Part shown: positions 49,001-59,052 of the stretch, piece by piece
How positions within the stretch are numbered: the first letter of the stretch is position 1
How the letters are laid out: each line of letters begins with the position of its first letter
From: Drosophila persimilis
Lineage: Eukaryota > Arthropoda > Insecta > Diptera > Drosophilidae
Length of the DNA: 64,000 bases
Direction: 5' to 3'
NCBI RefSeq assembly: GCF_003286085.1
Contig: NW_020825289.1
Coordinates: 18,936,001-19,000,000, forward strand
Notes under the pieces: generated by a model
Databases searched by the model: none
What the model was told of the DNA's origin: nothing
Seen by the model: only the letters and a program-made list of their open reading frames with translations
Position numbers and translations under genes: made by a program

Positions 49001-51758
49001 AACAGCCCCAACGCAGAGGGTAAACAAATAAACAAACGCTGACAGACACAGCAATGGGTTGGCGGGCGGTGGGGTGTTAAGGGTGCGGTGGAGAGGCTTT
49101 TGTTTCTTATTTTTTACGTCGTTTTCGAGGAATATTTTTTTGGTAAACAATTCTCGATTCGCTGGTGGCTGATGAAAAAGCGTGCCAAAAACAGATGCGG
49201 TAGAAAAGTATTCGTGGCAGATAAACTTTTCCACAGCTGATAAACCCCGAAATCGGGTGCTGGGAATCTCTGAGTGGGATGGGCGGGGGAGGCGGAGATG
49301 ATTCACTTTCACACCCAAAAGTGTTTCAAAAATTGGATTCGTCCGGCCTTCGGAACTGAATCACGATAGTCCCAGTCCCTAGGGTAGACCGGAATAAACA
49401 AGGCAGAAGAACCACTTTAGCCAAATTGTGCAACATTCACATTCCCCAAAGCCATATAAAACGATTTCCGGAACAAGAAAATTGCTAAGCGCATTACGGA
49501 AGGGCCTGACAGGCGGCAGCATGGGCAGGGCAGGGCTGGGGCTTGTATTTGTATTTGTACTTTTGCTTTTGTTTTGTTGTTCTTTTTAGGTTGCTGTTGC
49601 AACCTTAAACTTGCTGCTAAATGCTGTTCCTTTTGCCCTTCACCAGCAATCGATAGGGCTACGTCATCATTAAGCCGCTCTGACGTCAGAGATCGTGTTT
49701 TTTCGGGATATAAATAATCGGAAACCTGATGCGCCAGTACCCAGCTCTACCTGCCTGGAGAGCGCGACATGTGTCACTGTACCAGCCCGCAGCGGTACCG
49801 CCACGTTCAGGTTGGATGACAAAGCAGAGGCAACAAGTACCAGTCTAGTAACGAGTCTCCGCCGCCGTGTCCGTCCCTGCCCCTGCCCCTGCCACGGCGC
49901 TTCTAGAGCATCAACTGAGCTGATTGCCTACGCTTCCATGTGTGTGCTCCAATCGTGAGCTATCAACGCGAGGACGTGCTGTTGGTGTCAACACGTGAAA
50001 GGCGCGTGCAAGTGCTATAAAATGCGATCAAAGGGGAGGAGCAGCGAGTGGCAGACACACTTCAATTGAAATTAAATGAAATGCATTACAATTTGCAAGC
50101 AGAGCTCTGTAAAATCACGGCATTGTACAGCAACAATGATTAATTTGTGTGTTTTATTGACAATTGAAAAGATGAGCTTCCGTAGCACGGACCGGCCACG
50201 GTGGATGCAGCCACTGCCGGGAAACACAAGTCTGTCGATCAATGGAAGGATCATTGAAAGTTGTGTGACAAAACTGTCACAATGATCGGAGAATTGCGCA
50301 GGCAAATAGGTCTTTCCTCTCTTCTGTAATCACCAGTGCCTAGATCTCGTCACGTTTTCTGCGGTCACTGACGGCGATAACCCGCCCCCGAGCTGGCGAT
50401 TCCGTTAAAGGCAAACAGATTCGGCGAGATGATGGGCCACAGATGGGGCTGAATTCGACCGAAGTGTTATTTCAACTCTCTCGTTAATCGCTCATTGTTT
50501 CTGGGTAGCGCGTCAGTGGCAAACACTTCCTTATTAGTATTCCTCATTGTCTCAGATCTCAGATCGTGCCCGTCCCATGCATATTTCATGATGGATAGCA
50601 GCAGATCAACAAGAGCCCGTCAATCTGGATACTGGGCACGGCCTAAGAATGCGGACGACTTCTTAATTATCGACCAGAATGGCATTGGAGCGACATAAAC
50701 TGGTTCTCAAGACTTGGCAGCACCCGTTTTATAGTTTGATAGTGATAGATATATACAATTTGGCTATTTATAAAGTGGCGCGAGGCGTAACTAGACGGTG
50801 GGAGCGCTCTGTAATTAATATTTTGAACGCGTGCCAAGATGTCACCCAGGGAAAACGAATGAATGCGTGTGGTCGGGAGCAAAACGGATCAAAAGTGGCG
50901 ACAAAATCTCTCGCAGACGCTAGGAGCACCTCTCAACCGACTGCCGACTGGGTTTCACGTCACAATATCATAAAACGGCGCGTGCGGATTCGCGTGTCAA
51001 CGAAAACTGACTGAAAGCGATGGACGCAGAGTCGGATGCGATGAGCTTTTATTTTCGGCAAACTGTGTGCGCCTGTGTGCGTGCTGAGAGGCGTGTCGCA
51101 GGGCACCCGATATGAGAGCATATGAGAGTGGGAGGCAATGGGGCGTACATGCCGGCAGTGAGGCACTGCACAGGATCGATGGACAAGGCAGACCCAAGGC
51201 TGCGTTGCTGGCGCATTGTTTACCGGGCATAAACAAAGTGCCAGCAGGAATGTGCAGTCGGTGCACTTGGTTGCATAAACAGAGAGCACAGGCCAAGGCT
51301 CATGCGGGTCGATTTGTTGATCCGTATTCGTGGGTGGCAATTAGCGGGTCGGCCGAAGTGACCTCAATGTGCAGAGGCCGTGCGGCACGACGGGACAAAG
51401 ACGCTCTTTCATTGCCGCCGCAGCGCCTGCTGCAATTATATAATAATCAAAGACGAGATGAGACTCGGTCGCCACTCAAGGAAGCTGGAATGCTGGGCTT
51501 TCGCCGATAAGCCGCCTCGCACTTCTCGAATGCGTCACTCTGCGCCCAGGTCGCCGAAACGATAAGGTGACGTTGAACCTTGTGCAATGTGTGCGGAAGA
51601 GGAACGGGACGGTCCGATGGAGGTGGGCGAAGGGCGGATCCCCGCAGAAACCAGACGCCGGCAGCAGGCAAACATTTGCACAAGTGCGAGTGCGCGGGGA
51701 GGGAGGACCGTCCGCCGCTCCATGGAACACTCACCTCACTCGGCGACATTGCCGTCAT
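46022..51758 (-). CDS. CG7220: Ubiquitin-conjugating enzyme E2 W (UBE2W) orthologue
   Basis: Minus-strand exons: 51,735-51,758 (MTAMSPSE), 46,714-46,805, 46,412-46,514, 46,113-46,344 and 46,022-46,035. The phases are consistent and give 154 residues, like human UBE2W (about 151). The UBC fold shows YPFDSPE, then [19 protein letters not shown] with the active-site cysteine at C94. The HPH in place of the common E2 HPN, and the end [12 protein letters not shown], are UBE2W hallmarks. UBE2W attaches ubiquitin to the alpha-amino group of substrates with flexible N-termini. The last coding exon holds only four residues and the stop; reading through its donor would give a false tail. A second first exon lies at 47,524-47,655. 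The fly gene name is from memory. Confidence 0.92.
47524..47655 (-). CDS. CG7220: Alternative first coding exon of the UBE2W gene
   Basis: A minus-strand ATG at 47,653-47,655 opens 44 codons beginning [20 protein letters not shown] and ending LDNSRWE. The exon stops at GAG|GCAAGT, the classic context of a GC-AG intron donor. It joins in phase 0 to the exon at 46,805 (RRLHKELM), giving a 190-residue isoform with a lysine- and proline-rich N-terminal tail. Upstream minus-strand sequence to about 47,900 is leader-like. The alternative start is strongly suggested by frame, phase and splice signal, but not proven without RNA. Confidence 0.65.
47770..51734. other. UBE2W first intron (distal part), candidate orphan promoters
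   Basis: No established gene. Three plus-strand TATA-type promoter candidates are visible: TATAAAG at 48,916, TATAAAT at 49,709 with a CRE at 49,681, and TATAAAA at 50,016. Only short frames follow them. The rest is unremarkable, with a small CG-rich stretch at 47,880-48,060 next to the alternative first exon. Confidence 0.4.
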
Positions 51759-51938
51759 GTTGCTCTTTGTGATATCCGTGGTGACGTGACGCCGCTGGGA
51801 CTCCTTCTCCGCAGTGCTGTCGCTGCCACGGGACTTCAAACAAAACGGGGTTCCCGTTGTGGCGTAAAACAGTTTTTTATTCTTGTTTTTGTTGTTGTTT
51901 TTCGAAAAAAGATTAGGAATTGAATATTGTTGAGCGTC

Positions 51939-51948
51939 CAGTGTGACC
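51939..51948 (-). promoter_or_regulatory. Motif 1 (M1BP) element, UBE2W promoter
   Basis: CAGTGTGACC on plus is the reverse complement of GGTCACACTG, the Drosophila core-promoter motif 1. It lies about 180 bp upstream of the UBE2W MTAMSPSE start on the minus strand, the expected place for the transcription start. Confidence 0.6.
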
Positions 51949-52180
51949 GTTTTGGCAGTGCTGTGAAAAGTCTCAAAGTCTCGGCGTATGAAAATATCGA
52001 GAGCGCGCTGAGAAAGCAGCTGTTTTTTTGAGACTTATTCGCTTATTAAATATAACATTGTGTTGTATTGCTTACTCCCAGCACACTGAAAACGAGAAAT
52101 ATTCTCACTGATTTTGATTCTAGTCCGGATTTATATTGCTTGGACGGTTTTAAAGTCATAGTTTCTTCGTCAGCTATCGC

Positions 52181-52188
52181 TATCGATA
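52181..52188. promoter_or_regulatory. DRE element (TATCGATA)
   Basis: A perfect palindromic DRE core lies in the divergent interval between the UBE2W first exon (-) and DAAO (+). It could serve either gene; it is about 310 bp upstream of the DAAO start codon. Confidence 0.5.
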
Positions 52189-52499
52189 GTCGGTAAACAT
52201 AAACAGCTGATTGGGTTCAATTTAAATCTAGTTAATTTACTTGTTTGATAATGTTTATTTAATTAAAGTGTCGTCCGATTCCTATTAGATACGATGAATG
52301 AAGCGGCTCTCTTTTCTCGGCCAATCGAATAGAGACTATGAGGTGGTGGAATTGATAAACACAGAGAGAGGATTTATATAGAACTATATACTGATAGAAT
52401 GGACTGATAAGCTGCACTCACTATCTTAATTAGTGCCGGCGCCGTTAAATACTTGTGCTGCAAGTTGCTGCCCCACAGTACCGGATTGGAGAATCAATC

Positions 52500-53716
52500 A
52501 TGCAGTTCGGAGTCTTAGGCAGCGGCATAATTGGCCTCACGACCGCCCTGGAGCTGCAGCAGCAGTTTCCCTCGGCGCAGGTCTCAATAATTGCCGACCG
52601 CTTCAACGAGGACACAGTCAGCTATGTGGCGGCGGGCATCTTCCGGCCAGGCACCAGTTTCATGGGCCCCACCCAGGAAATTACGCAGTAAGATTGCCTG
52701 TTGCAAGGTCATGTCCAGCACGGCCTTCTAATCCTTCTGCCGATTGCAGGCAATGGATGACGGACGCCTTCAACTACTGGGATGAGCTGCGCCGCTCCAA
52801 GGAGGCTCCTCTGGCAGGGGTGTGCCAGCTGTCGGGCTATATCTACTCGCGCACCTCCCCCTCCATCGTACGGGTACGTTGCCAACCGTCTATCAGCGAT
52901 TCTTATCTGAGTTGGCTTAATTCGATTAACGAGACATTGCCGTTTCTTGCTCTTTGCTTCAGAACCACTTCATTGAGAAGCTTCTTCCCGTGTACAGACG
53001 CGCCACGGATGAAGAGCTGAAGCTGTGCCAGGGCGGCTGGAAGTACGGCTCCTTTTTCACCACCTGCTTGACTGAAAGTCGCCTCTTCCTGCCGTATGCC
53101 ACGAACAAGTGAGTGCCGGAATGCCGGAGCATAGCTCAATCATTCTCTAACAAAATTCATTCGCAGATTCCTTGAAAACGGCGGGCAAGTGGTTCGCCAG
53201 CATGTGAAGAACTTCTTCGATGTGCAGCAGAACTTTGATGTCCTGGTCAACTGCACTGGCATGGGCGCCAAGGAGCTGTGTAATGATCAGCACCTGGTGC
53301 CCATTCGGGGTCAGGTACTGAAGGTGCGAGCGCCGTGGATCAAGACGGCCTTCTATGGTGACTATGACACCTACGTGCTGCCAGGCTTCGAGACGGTCAC
53401 CTTGGGGGGATGCCGGCAGTTCGATAGCTACAACACAGAGTGGTGCAAGTACGACAGCATGGCCATCAAGGAGCGTTGCTACGACCTGCTTCCGAGCCTC
53501 AAGAAAGCGGAGATTGTCAGGGAGTGCGTGGGACTTCGTCCGCACCGTGCGATCGTTCGCGTGGAGCCGGAGCTGGTCACGAATGCGGAGGGAAGGCGCC
53601 TGAAAGTTGTTCACAACTACGGACACGGAGGGTACGGCGTGACCACAGCTCCTGGAACAGCCAAATACGCCGTGAAGATTGTACGCGAAATGCTGGCTGG
53701 GAATAGCAAGCTGTAG
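52500..53716 (+). CDS. CG12338: D-amino-acid oxidase family flavoenzyme (DAAO/DASPO)
   Basis: Exons: 52,500-52,687; 52,750-52,873; 52,963-53,108; 53,167-53,716. Short GT-AG introns with matching phases give 335 residues, the usual DAAO length. The N-terminus MQFGVLGSGIIGL is the FAD-binding GxGxxG. YVAAGIFRPG is the conserved flavin/loop region. GLRPHRAIVRVE carries the substrate-carboxylate arginine region, and HNYGHGGYGVT is the C-terminal flavin-binding signature. The protein ends SKL, a canonical PTS1, so it should act in peroxisomes. The family oxidises D-amino acids (or D-aspartate) to 2-oxo acids, releasing ammonia and H2O2. Neutral versus acidic substrate preference cannot be told by eye. 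ATTAAA about 35 bp after the stop is a plausible poly(A) signal. The fly gene name is from memory. Confidence 0.9.
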
Positions 53717-53756
53717 GCTCTAGAGCGCTGGTGCATTGTTATTTGTTGATCATTAA

Positions 53757-54420
53757 ACTGTTAAACTGTTTACAAGCCCAATCAAAGCCACGCAGAATCT
53801 TTGAACCTTTTTTGTGGCTCTTTACTTTGGATATTAAACCATAAACCGATATAAACTGTTGACGATACCCGATAAGATTTCAAATTGTTGGCGCTACGCC
53901 AATGGCCAATGGCCCACTGTGCGCATGTCCGCCCCGCCGCATGAATGGAAAGCTCGCCTGCAATTCGCCGCAAAAGCTACGCCCACACACATTTCCGTCC
54001 CCCGGACCAGACCCAGGAAAACAGCCCCCCAATCGATTTTCACTAGCAGATAGAAGGGACAGTCAGTAGCAGTGAGCAGTCGATGTGAAACAGTTATCTT
54101 ATGAAAACGTATACAAAACTTTCCCATATTCGCCGTAGCAGCCAATTCGCCGTCCGAGAGCTCCAAATTTTTTCCCTCACTTGAGTCCTGCGAAGTCGAC
54201 GTGTCGATGCGATATTTCTCGTTTGGCGAAAAAAGGTGAAACAGTTGAGAAAACAATTGAAAGGCATTCGCACTGCCATTTTGAAGCGACGCCTGAATAA
54301 TTGAACGACTGCAGTGCTGTGGCAAGACGTGTGGGTGCGCGTACGTTCAATAATTGATTGGGTAACCGTAAACAAATAGCAGCAGCACGGACCAGGACCC
54401 TACCGTATGTTAGGCCAGTG
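53757..54420. other. Intergenic, nothing certain
   Basis: Between DAAO and a probable upstream Rab3 exon. Short frames on both strands have no family signature. No repeat of note. Confidence 0.4.
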
Positions 54421-54429
54421 CCAAGGCTA

Positions 54430-54686
54430 ACTTCCAATACCTCACGACTGGACGGCAGCTAGAGCTAGAGCCCCAGCCACATTATCGATTTGCGTATATG
54501 TGTATGTCTGCGAAATAGCAGTGTACACCTAAACACCTATACACCTGTGCACATACTCCCACACGCACGCACATACACACACACACACACACACGTACTG
54601 CACGTCAACGGCAAGAACTTTGACGCACGGGATCTCGTGGTATCCGCACAGAGGAGCAGAAGCAACCGCATCAACCTCAAGACGCA
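54430..54686 (+). other. Candidate 5' UTR exon of Rab3
   Basis: Leader-like sequence with a CA microsatellite (about 54,567-54,594) ends at a strong donor, GCA|GTAAGTG, at 54,687. The nearest plus-strand acceptor feeding a coding exon is CCTGTACAG at 57,850, 35 bp before the Rab3 start codon. If they are joined, the carbonic-anhydrase-like gene lies inside a 3.2-kb Rab3 5' intron on the opposite strand. No coding frame continues through the exon. Inferred; a cDNA would decide. Confidence 0.35.
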
Positions 54687-54703
54687 GTAAGTGCCATCCA
54701 TCC

Positions 54704-54719
54704 CCCCCCCCCCCCCCCC
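54704..54719. repeat. Poly-C tract
   Basis: A run of about 16-17 C just downstream of the candidate Rab3 5' UTR donor, followed by CCCCACACCCAC. Its length in the assembly may be unreliable. Confidence 0.7.
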
Positions 54720-56139
54720 ACCCCACACCCACATCCCACATGCCACATCCCATCGTAATATTAAGTATACGCCGCATTGCACTCTAATGCGTGGGAGATC
54801 GATTGCTTGGGTGTCAGTGAAAGTTACCGCCGACCGCAGACCCGACACGAAAACCCCAGAACACAGGAAAGTAGCTTGCTCAATTTGCTTTTGGTGTCTC
54901 TAAAACTTGAAGCTTGCCCCAATTAAAAGTTTGAGCTGCTGGCTAGGGAAGCCAGGGAGCGCAGCCCCCCAACGGAGCTCAATAGTTTGGTGGGAATGCA
55001 GCTTCTGCCCACCGAACAGCTGCTAAGCCATTTGAAAATTGAAGCACGAATGAACAGCAAGGCAGCAGAAGGCATAGCAGGAAGAGCAGGAAGAGGAGCA
55101 GCCGCAGCCACCCCTCACAGAGGGAAAACAACAGAAAAAAATCGATAATCACACGAAGCCAGGCAGATAAAAACATTTCCACACTGCCTCTGATAAGAGG
55201 CCCCTGCCTATTGACTCGTGCACGTCTGTCAGTCTCTGTGCCTCCGGCTCCTGCCACACTCCGGTACGGCCCTCTGATGAGCCTGGAGAGGGTTCTGCTC
55301 CTTGACAGCCTCAGCCGGGAACATTGGCTTGGGGCTGTCCTTTTGCCAGGGCCTTGACGATGACGCGCGCACTCCTCTGTGGACCCCAGAGCATGAACCG
55401 TCGTTCATCAGAAATCTGACAACATTTTGCCGCTGCGCAACTTTTGATTTAAGCGGGAGCGGTGGGAGTACGGGAAGGAGAAGCAGAATCAGAAACAGAA
55501 GCCATGGCAGAAGGAAGATAAAGTTGTCTATACACACAAATTATCGACACAATGTCGCGGCTTCCAAGGAGAGGAGCTGCCTTGCATATGGAAATTGTGA
55601 AAGGCGAGGGACGAGTAAATGGAAAAAAACTGTAAGCTGAAACTGAACTGCTGTCGCCGAGCGAGTCCACGCCATGGCAAGGCTGAAACTTTTCAAGGAC
55701 GAGCGACCAGCGCTTCCCCCTCGGATTCTTATTTCTCGTGCCCACTCCCCTGCCACTGACGTGACAGCCATACCAACAGGCACAGCCGTACCAACAGAAT
55801 GCCATCTTGTATACTTGTGGGTCAGCTGTAGGTAACAGACTCGCAGGGAAGCGGCCGGAAGAGAAGCCTGAGCATGTCCTCTCTGTTGTGTGCTGCAACA
55901 CTTTCCCCGGATGACCTCCCAGCAGTCCCCTCGGGGTCCAAGTCGAAAGTACACAAGGCAGGAGGGCTATGATTCAGAAATATAACCGCAACTGTTTAAT
56001 CCATACACGCGCAATTCAATTAGGTCTCGGGACAAATAGCAGTTGGCCTTGGATCCAGCCTGTGTCCGGATCCGTGTGATGAAAACAAACTAAACAACAA
56101 TTTAATAATTAAACGGCCCTCTCCTACTCCCCTACTCCC
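54720..56139. other. Non-coding interval before the CA-like gene
   Basis: No supported coding region. It holds the 3' side of the minus-strand carbonic-anhydrase-like gene and probable Rab3 intron. Frames on both strands are short and without family features. Confidence 0.4.
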
Positions 56140-57564
56140 CTACTCAATCTGGCCGTGGTACACGGGGATGTTGATCCCATCGCCCACGCCGCAGATGGCA
56201 TCGGCGTTGCAGCTGGCCTGCTGTGCAGATCCTGGTCCCCCCACCGGATGAGGGGCGCACATGTCGCTGGATGTGGAGTCGCTATGGATGACAATGGCTG
56301 TAGAGCTGTAGTCCAGCTGCGTCGGCGTCAACTGCTCCTTGCGCAGGAATGTGGTCAATGACATGTTCGTGGAGTCGCTAGTTATCACGGTGGTCGTGTC
56401 CATGGACTCTATCAGCTCGCCCTCTTCCTCAGAACCAGCAGGGGCCGCTCCACGCTGCTGCTCCTGCACCTTTTCAACGGGTTCTTCCTTCTGTACGTCC
56501 GCCGCCTGCTGCTGCTGCTGGCAAAGGCCGACTACTGGCACGCTGGCCAGTTTGTTGGTATTCATGGGACAGAAGCAGTTTAGGTTGATGCTTCTGTTAC
56601 CCAGGGCCTGGACGGGACGGGAGTTCCGTGTGATGGGAGTGATACCGTCGTGGCTTAGCAGCTGGCGGAAGTGGCGCAGCTGGAAGTCACTGATGGCCAG
56701 CGTCTCGGGGAAGATGAACCACTCGGTTCCCTCGTAGAACGGGGGTCGGGTCAGCGACCCACCGTAGGAGTAGAAGCCAGCCCGGAAGGCGGGCATTAGG
56801 TAGCAGAGTGGAAACGGTGATATATTCACGGCCTTTCCGGGCTGCTGCACCTGGCGCAGATTCTGAACGAGGGGGTCCAGGAACGGGTTGTGGGCCGACA
56901 GCTCAAACATGTAGGCGATCGTCAGGAGGTCGTAGCTGCTGGTACAGGACCGCGACATCCCGGAGCTGGCACGGTGCATCACCTGCATCTCCATGGGGAA
57001 CTTGCGATGGTTGAAGGTGTGCTCCGAGCCCTCGCTGTTGCACCAGCCCCAATGGAAGCGCACCTCCACGAACGTGTAGCTGGCCAGAAGATCGGCTCCG
57101 CTGATGGTGGGCGTGTTTCCGTGGAACTGGGCCCGCAGGATCAGGGTGTGGCCCGTGTTCTCCACCTGAATGTTCGCCGGCAGTTCGTCGTAGTGGTTCC
57201 AGTTGAGCAGCTCCCTGATGGCCATGGGGCTCAGCTGCCGGTCATCGATATTGATGGGGCTCTGGAAGCCAGCCCCGTCCAGTCCTTCGAGTCCCCCCTC
57301 TCGCTGATCAGCCATGTCGTACCAAGAGTAGCAATCGTCTGTGGCCAGATCCGAGTGTGTGATCCAAATCTTCGGGTACTGCAGAACCCAGCGGAAACGC
57401 TCCCGCAGTATCTTTTGGCCCGTCTGTTGGGCGAGGCCCAGCACCAGGCAGAGTACGCTGGCCAGCAAAGGATGCTGCACCATCTGGCAGAAGCCCTGGC
57501 TAACGAGCAGCCAGAACAGCTGCATCACGAGGCCAATCAGATAGCCGAGCGTGGTGTCGAACAT
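56140..57564 (-). CDS. Carbonic-anhydrase-related protein, probably inactive, membrane-anchored
   Basis: A single minus-strand exon of 474 residues from the ATG at 57,564. Two hydrophobic stretches lie at the N-terminus (about 7-24 and 31-46). An alpha-CA domain (about 60-345) shows GFQSPINIDD, FHWGWCNSEGSEHTFNHRKF and GGSLTRPP. Of the three zinc-binding histidines the first is Arg169 (EVRFHWG); the second (H171) and third (H197) remain. The same His-to-Arg change is known in vertebrate CARP VIII, so hydration of CO2 is not expected. The C-terminal 130 residues are acidic, Gln- and Ser/Thr-rich, with no family match. It lies head to head with Rab3, 320 bp between start codons. I could not fix the fly gene name. 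Confidence 0.85.
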   Translation of the reverse strand: MFDTTLGYLIGLVMQLFWLLVSQGFCQMVQHPLLASVLCLVLGLAQQTGQKILRERFRWVLQYPKIWITHSDLATDDCYSWYDMADQREGGLEGLDGAGFQSPINIDDRQLSPMAIRELLNWNHYDELPANIQVENTGHTLILRAQFHGNTPTISGADLLASYTFVEVRFHWGWCNSEGSEHTFNHRKFPMEMQVMHRASSGMSRSCTSSYDLLTIAYMFELSAHNPFLDPLVQNLRQVQQPGKAVNISPFPLCYLMPAFRAGFYSYGGSLTRPPFYEGTEWFIFPETLAISDFQLRHFRQLLSHDGITPITRNSRPVQALGNRSINLNCFCPMNTNKLASVPVVGLCQQQQQAADVQKEEPVEKVQEQQRGAAPAGSEEEGELIESMDTTTVITSDSTNMSLTTFLRKEQLTPTQLDYSSTAIVIHSDSTSSDMCAPHPVGGPGSAQQASCNADAICGVGDGINIPVYHGQIE

Positions 57565-57884
57565 TTTCCTATTCTGAGAATAGACCGGAACACACAATAG
57601 GCATAAAGTTACACAACAGTTGTAAACGTAAACGTACCAAGAAATCAGTGAAGCAAAGTTGAAAAGGTTGACGCAATCTTTTCTTTTGGTTTATATATTG
57701 TTTAATATTTTCAGAGTCGACAGCTCGTGCGGGTCCGAATGTTTTAATGTGACTGACTTCTATGAGTTTCCCACTTCCCATTCACAGCCTGACAGACAAT
57801 CCAAAGCCACCTGTACTGATCCTTTTCATTCGTTTCTTTTTCCTGTACAGTCGGCAGACGGACAGCAGAGAGCTCTGAACCGAA
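57565..57884. promoter_or_regulatory. Shared 5' region between the CA-like gene and Rab3
   Basis: Only 320 bp separate the two divergent start codons. A plus-strand acceptor (TTTTTCCTGTACAG) ends at 57,850, so at least one Rab3 5' UTR intron exists. The CA-like gene must start transcription within or beyond this interval. No TATA, DRE or motif 1 was recognised. Confidence 0.45.
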
Positions 57885-59052
57885 ATGGCCAGCGGCGGGG
57901 ACCCCAAGTGGCAGAAGGACGCTGCCGACCAGAACTTCGACTACATGTTCAAGCTCCTCATCATCGGCAACTCCAGTGTGGGCAAGACGAGCTTCCTCTT
58001 CCGCTATGCCGACGATAGCTTCACATCCGCCTTCGTCTCCACGGTGGGCATCGACTTCAAGGTGAAGACCGTCTTTCGCCACGACAAGCGGGTGAAGCTT
58101 CAGATTTGGGTAAGTCCACGGCCGAGGCCTAGCCACCAAGATGGGTAGATGGGTAGCACCTAGCAGATGTATCTTTCAAACTGCTTCGCTCTATGATTGC
58201 CGAAAGAAAGAGAAGTCCTCGAGTGGGTGGATTCATTGTGATTATTCGATTGGTTCTGACAGATAAATCATCTGTACAATCGAAGTATTGATTTCTGCAC
58301 CTAGCAATGACGGCATCAAGTGAGCACAGGTCGTAGGTTGGCGCACTCTCGAATGACCTAAAGTCTGTCCGTGGCTGTGCGTGGGTTTGCCGGGTTAATT
58401 GTGCTTGTCACTGTCATAAAGCAAAGACCTGAGCAAATTTCGTTTGGCTTTTGCAGGACACGGCCGGGCAGGAGCGTTACCGCACCATCACCACAGCCTA
58501 CTACCGCGGCGCCATGGGTTTCATCCTGATGTATGATGTCACCAACGAGGACAGCTTCAACTCGGTGCAGGACTGGTGAGAGCACACATATCCCTCACAC
58601 ACACTCTCTGCCACACACTAACTCGGCTCTCCCCTTGGTCTCCTCCCGCAGGGTCACACAAATCAAAACCTACTCGTGGGACAACGCCCAGGTCATTTTG
58701 GTCGGAAACAAGTGCGACATGGAGGATCAGCGAGTGATTAGCTTCGAGCGGGGCCGCCAACTGGCCGATCAGCTGGGCGTGGAGTTCTTCGAGACGTCCG
58801 CCAAGGAGAATGTGAATGTCAAGGTGAGTACCGTGCCACTGGAGACTGCGATAGTTGCTAGATGTGGATGTGTATGTCTTTCACCCTTCTCAATGCTCCC
58901 CCTAGGCTGTCTTCGAGCGCCTGGTGGATATCATATGCGACAAGATGTCCGAGAGCCTGGACGCAGATCCAACGTTAGTGGGCGGGGCACAGAAGGGCCA
59001 GCGCTTGACGGACCAGCCGCAGGGCACGCCCAACGCCAACTGCAACTGTTAG
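57885..59052 (+). CDS. Rab3: Rab3 small GTPase
   Basis: Exons: 57,885-58,109; 58,457-58,575; 58,652-58,823; 58,906-59,052. GT-AG introns with consistent phases give 220 residues, the length of fly Rab3. GTP-binding motifs: P-loop GNSSVGKT (28-35), switch I with T53, DTAGQE (76-81), NKCD, and [27 protein letters not shown] and the effector region [16 protein letters not shown] are Rab3 signatures. The C-terminus is Cys-Asn-Cys, the CXC site for double geranylgeranylation. Rab3 sits on synaptic vesicles, binds RIM and organises active zones and vesicle release in neurons. The assignment is very secure. Intron 1 splits just after RLQIW-type sequence, as in other Rabs. A 5' UTR intron precedes the start codon. 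Confidence 0.97.

Noticed and set aside
43710..51758. Idea that Mat1, UBE2W and the RBR ligase form a dedicated ubiquitin gene cluster
   Set aside because: The genes have separate promoters and strands, and their families act in different complexes; proximity alone is not evidence.
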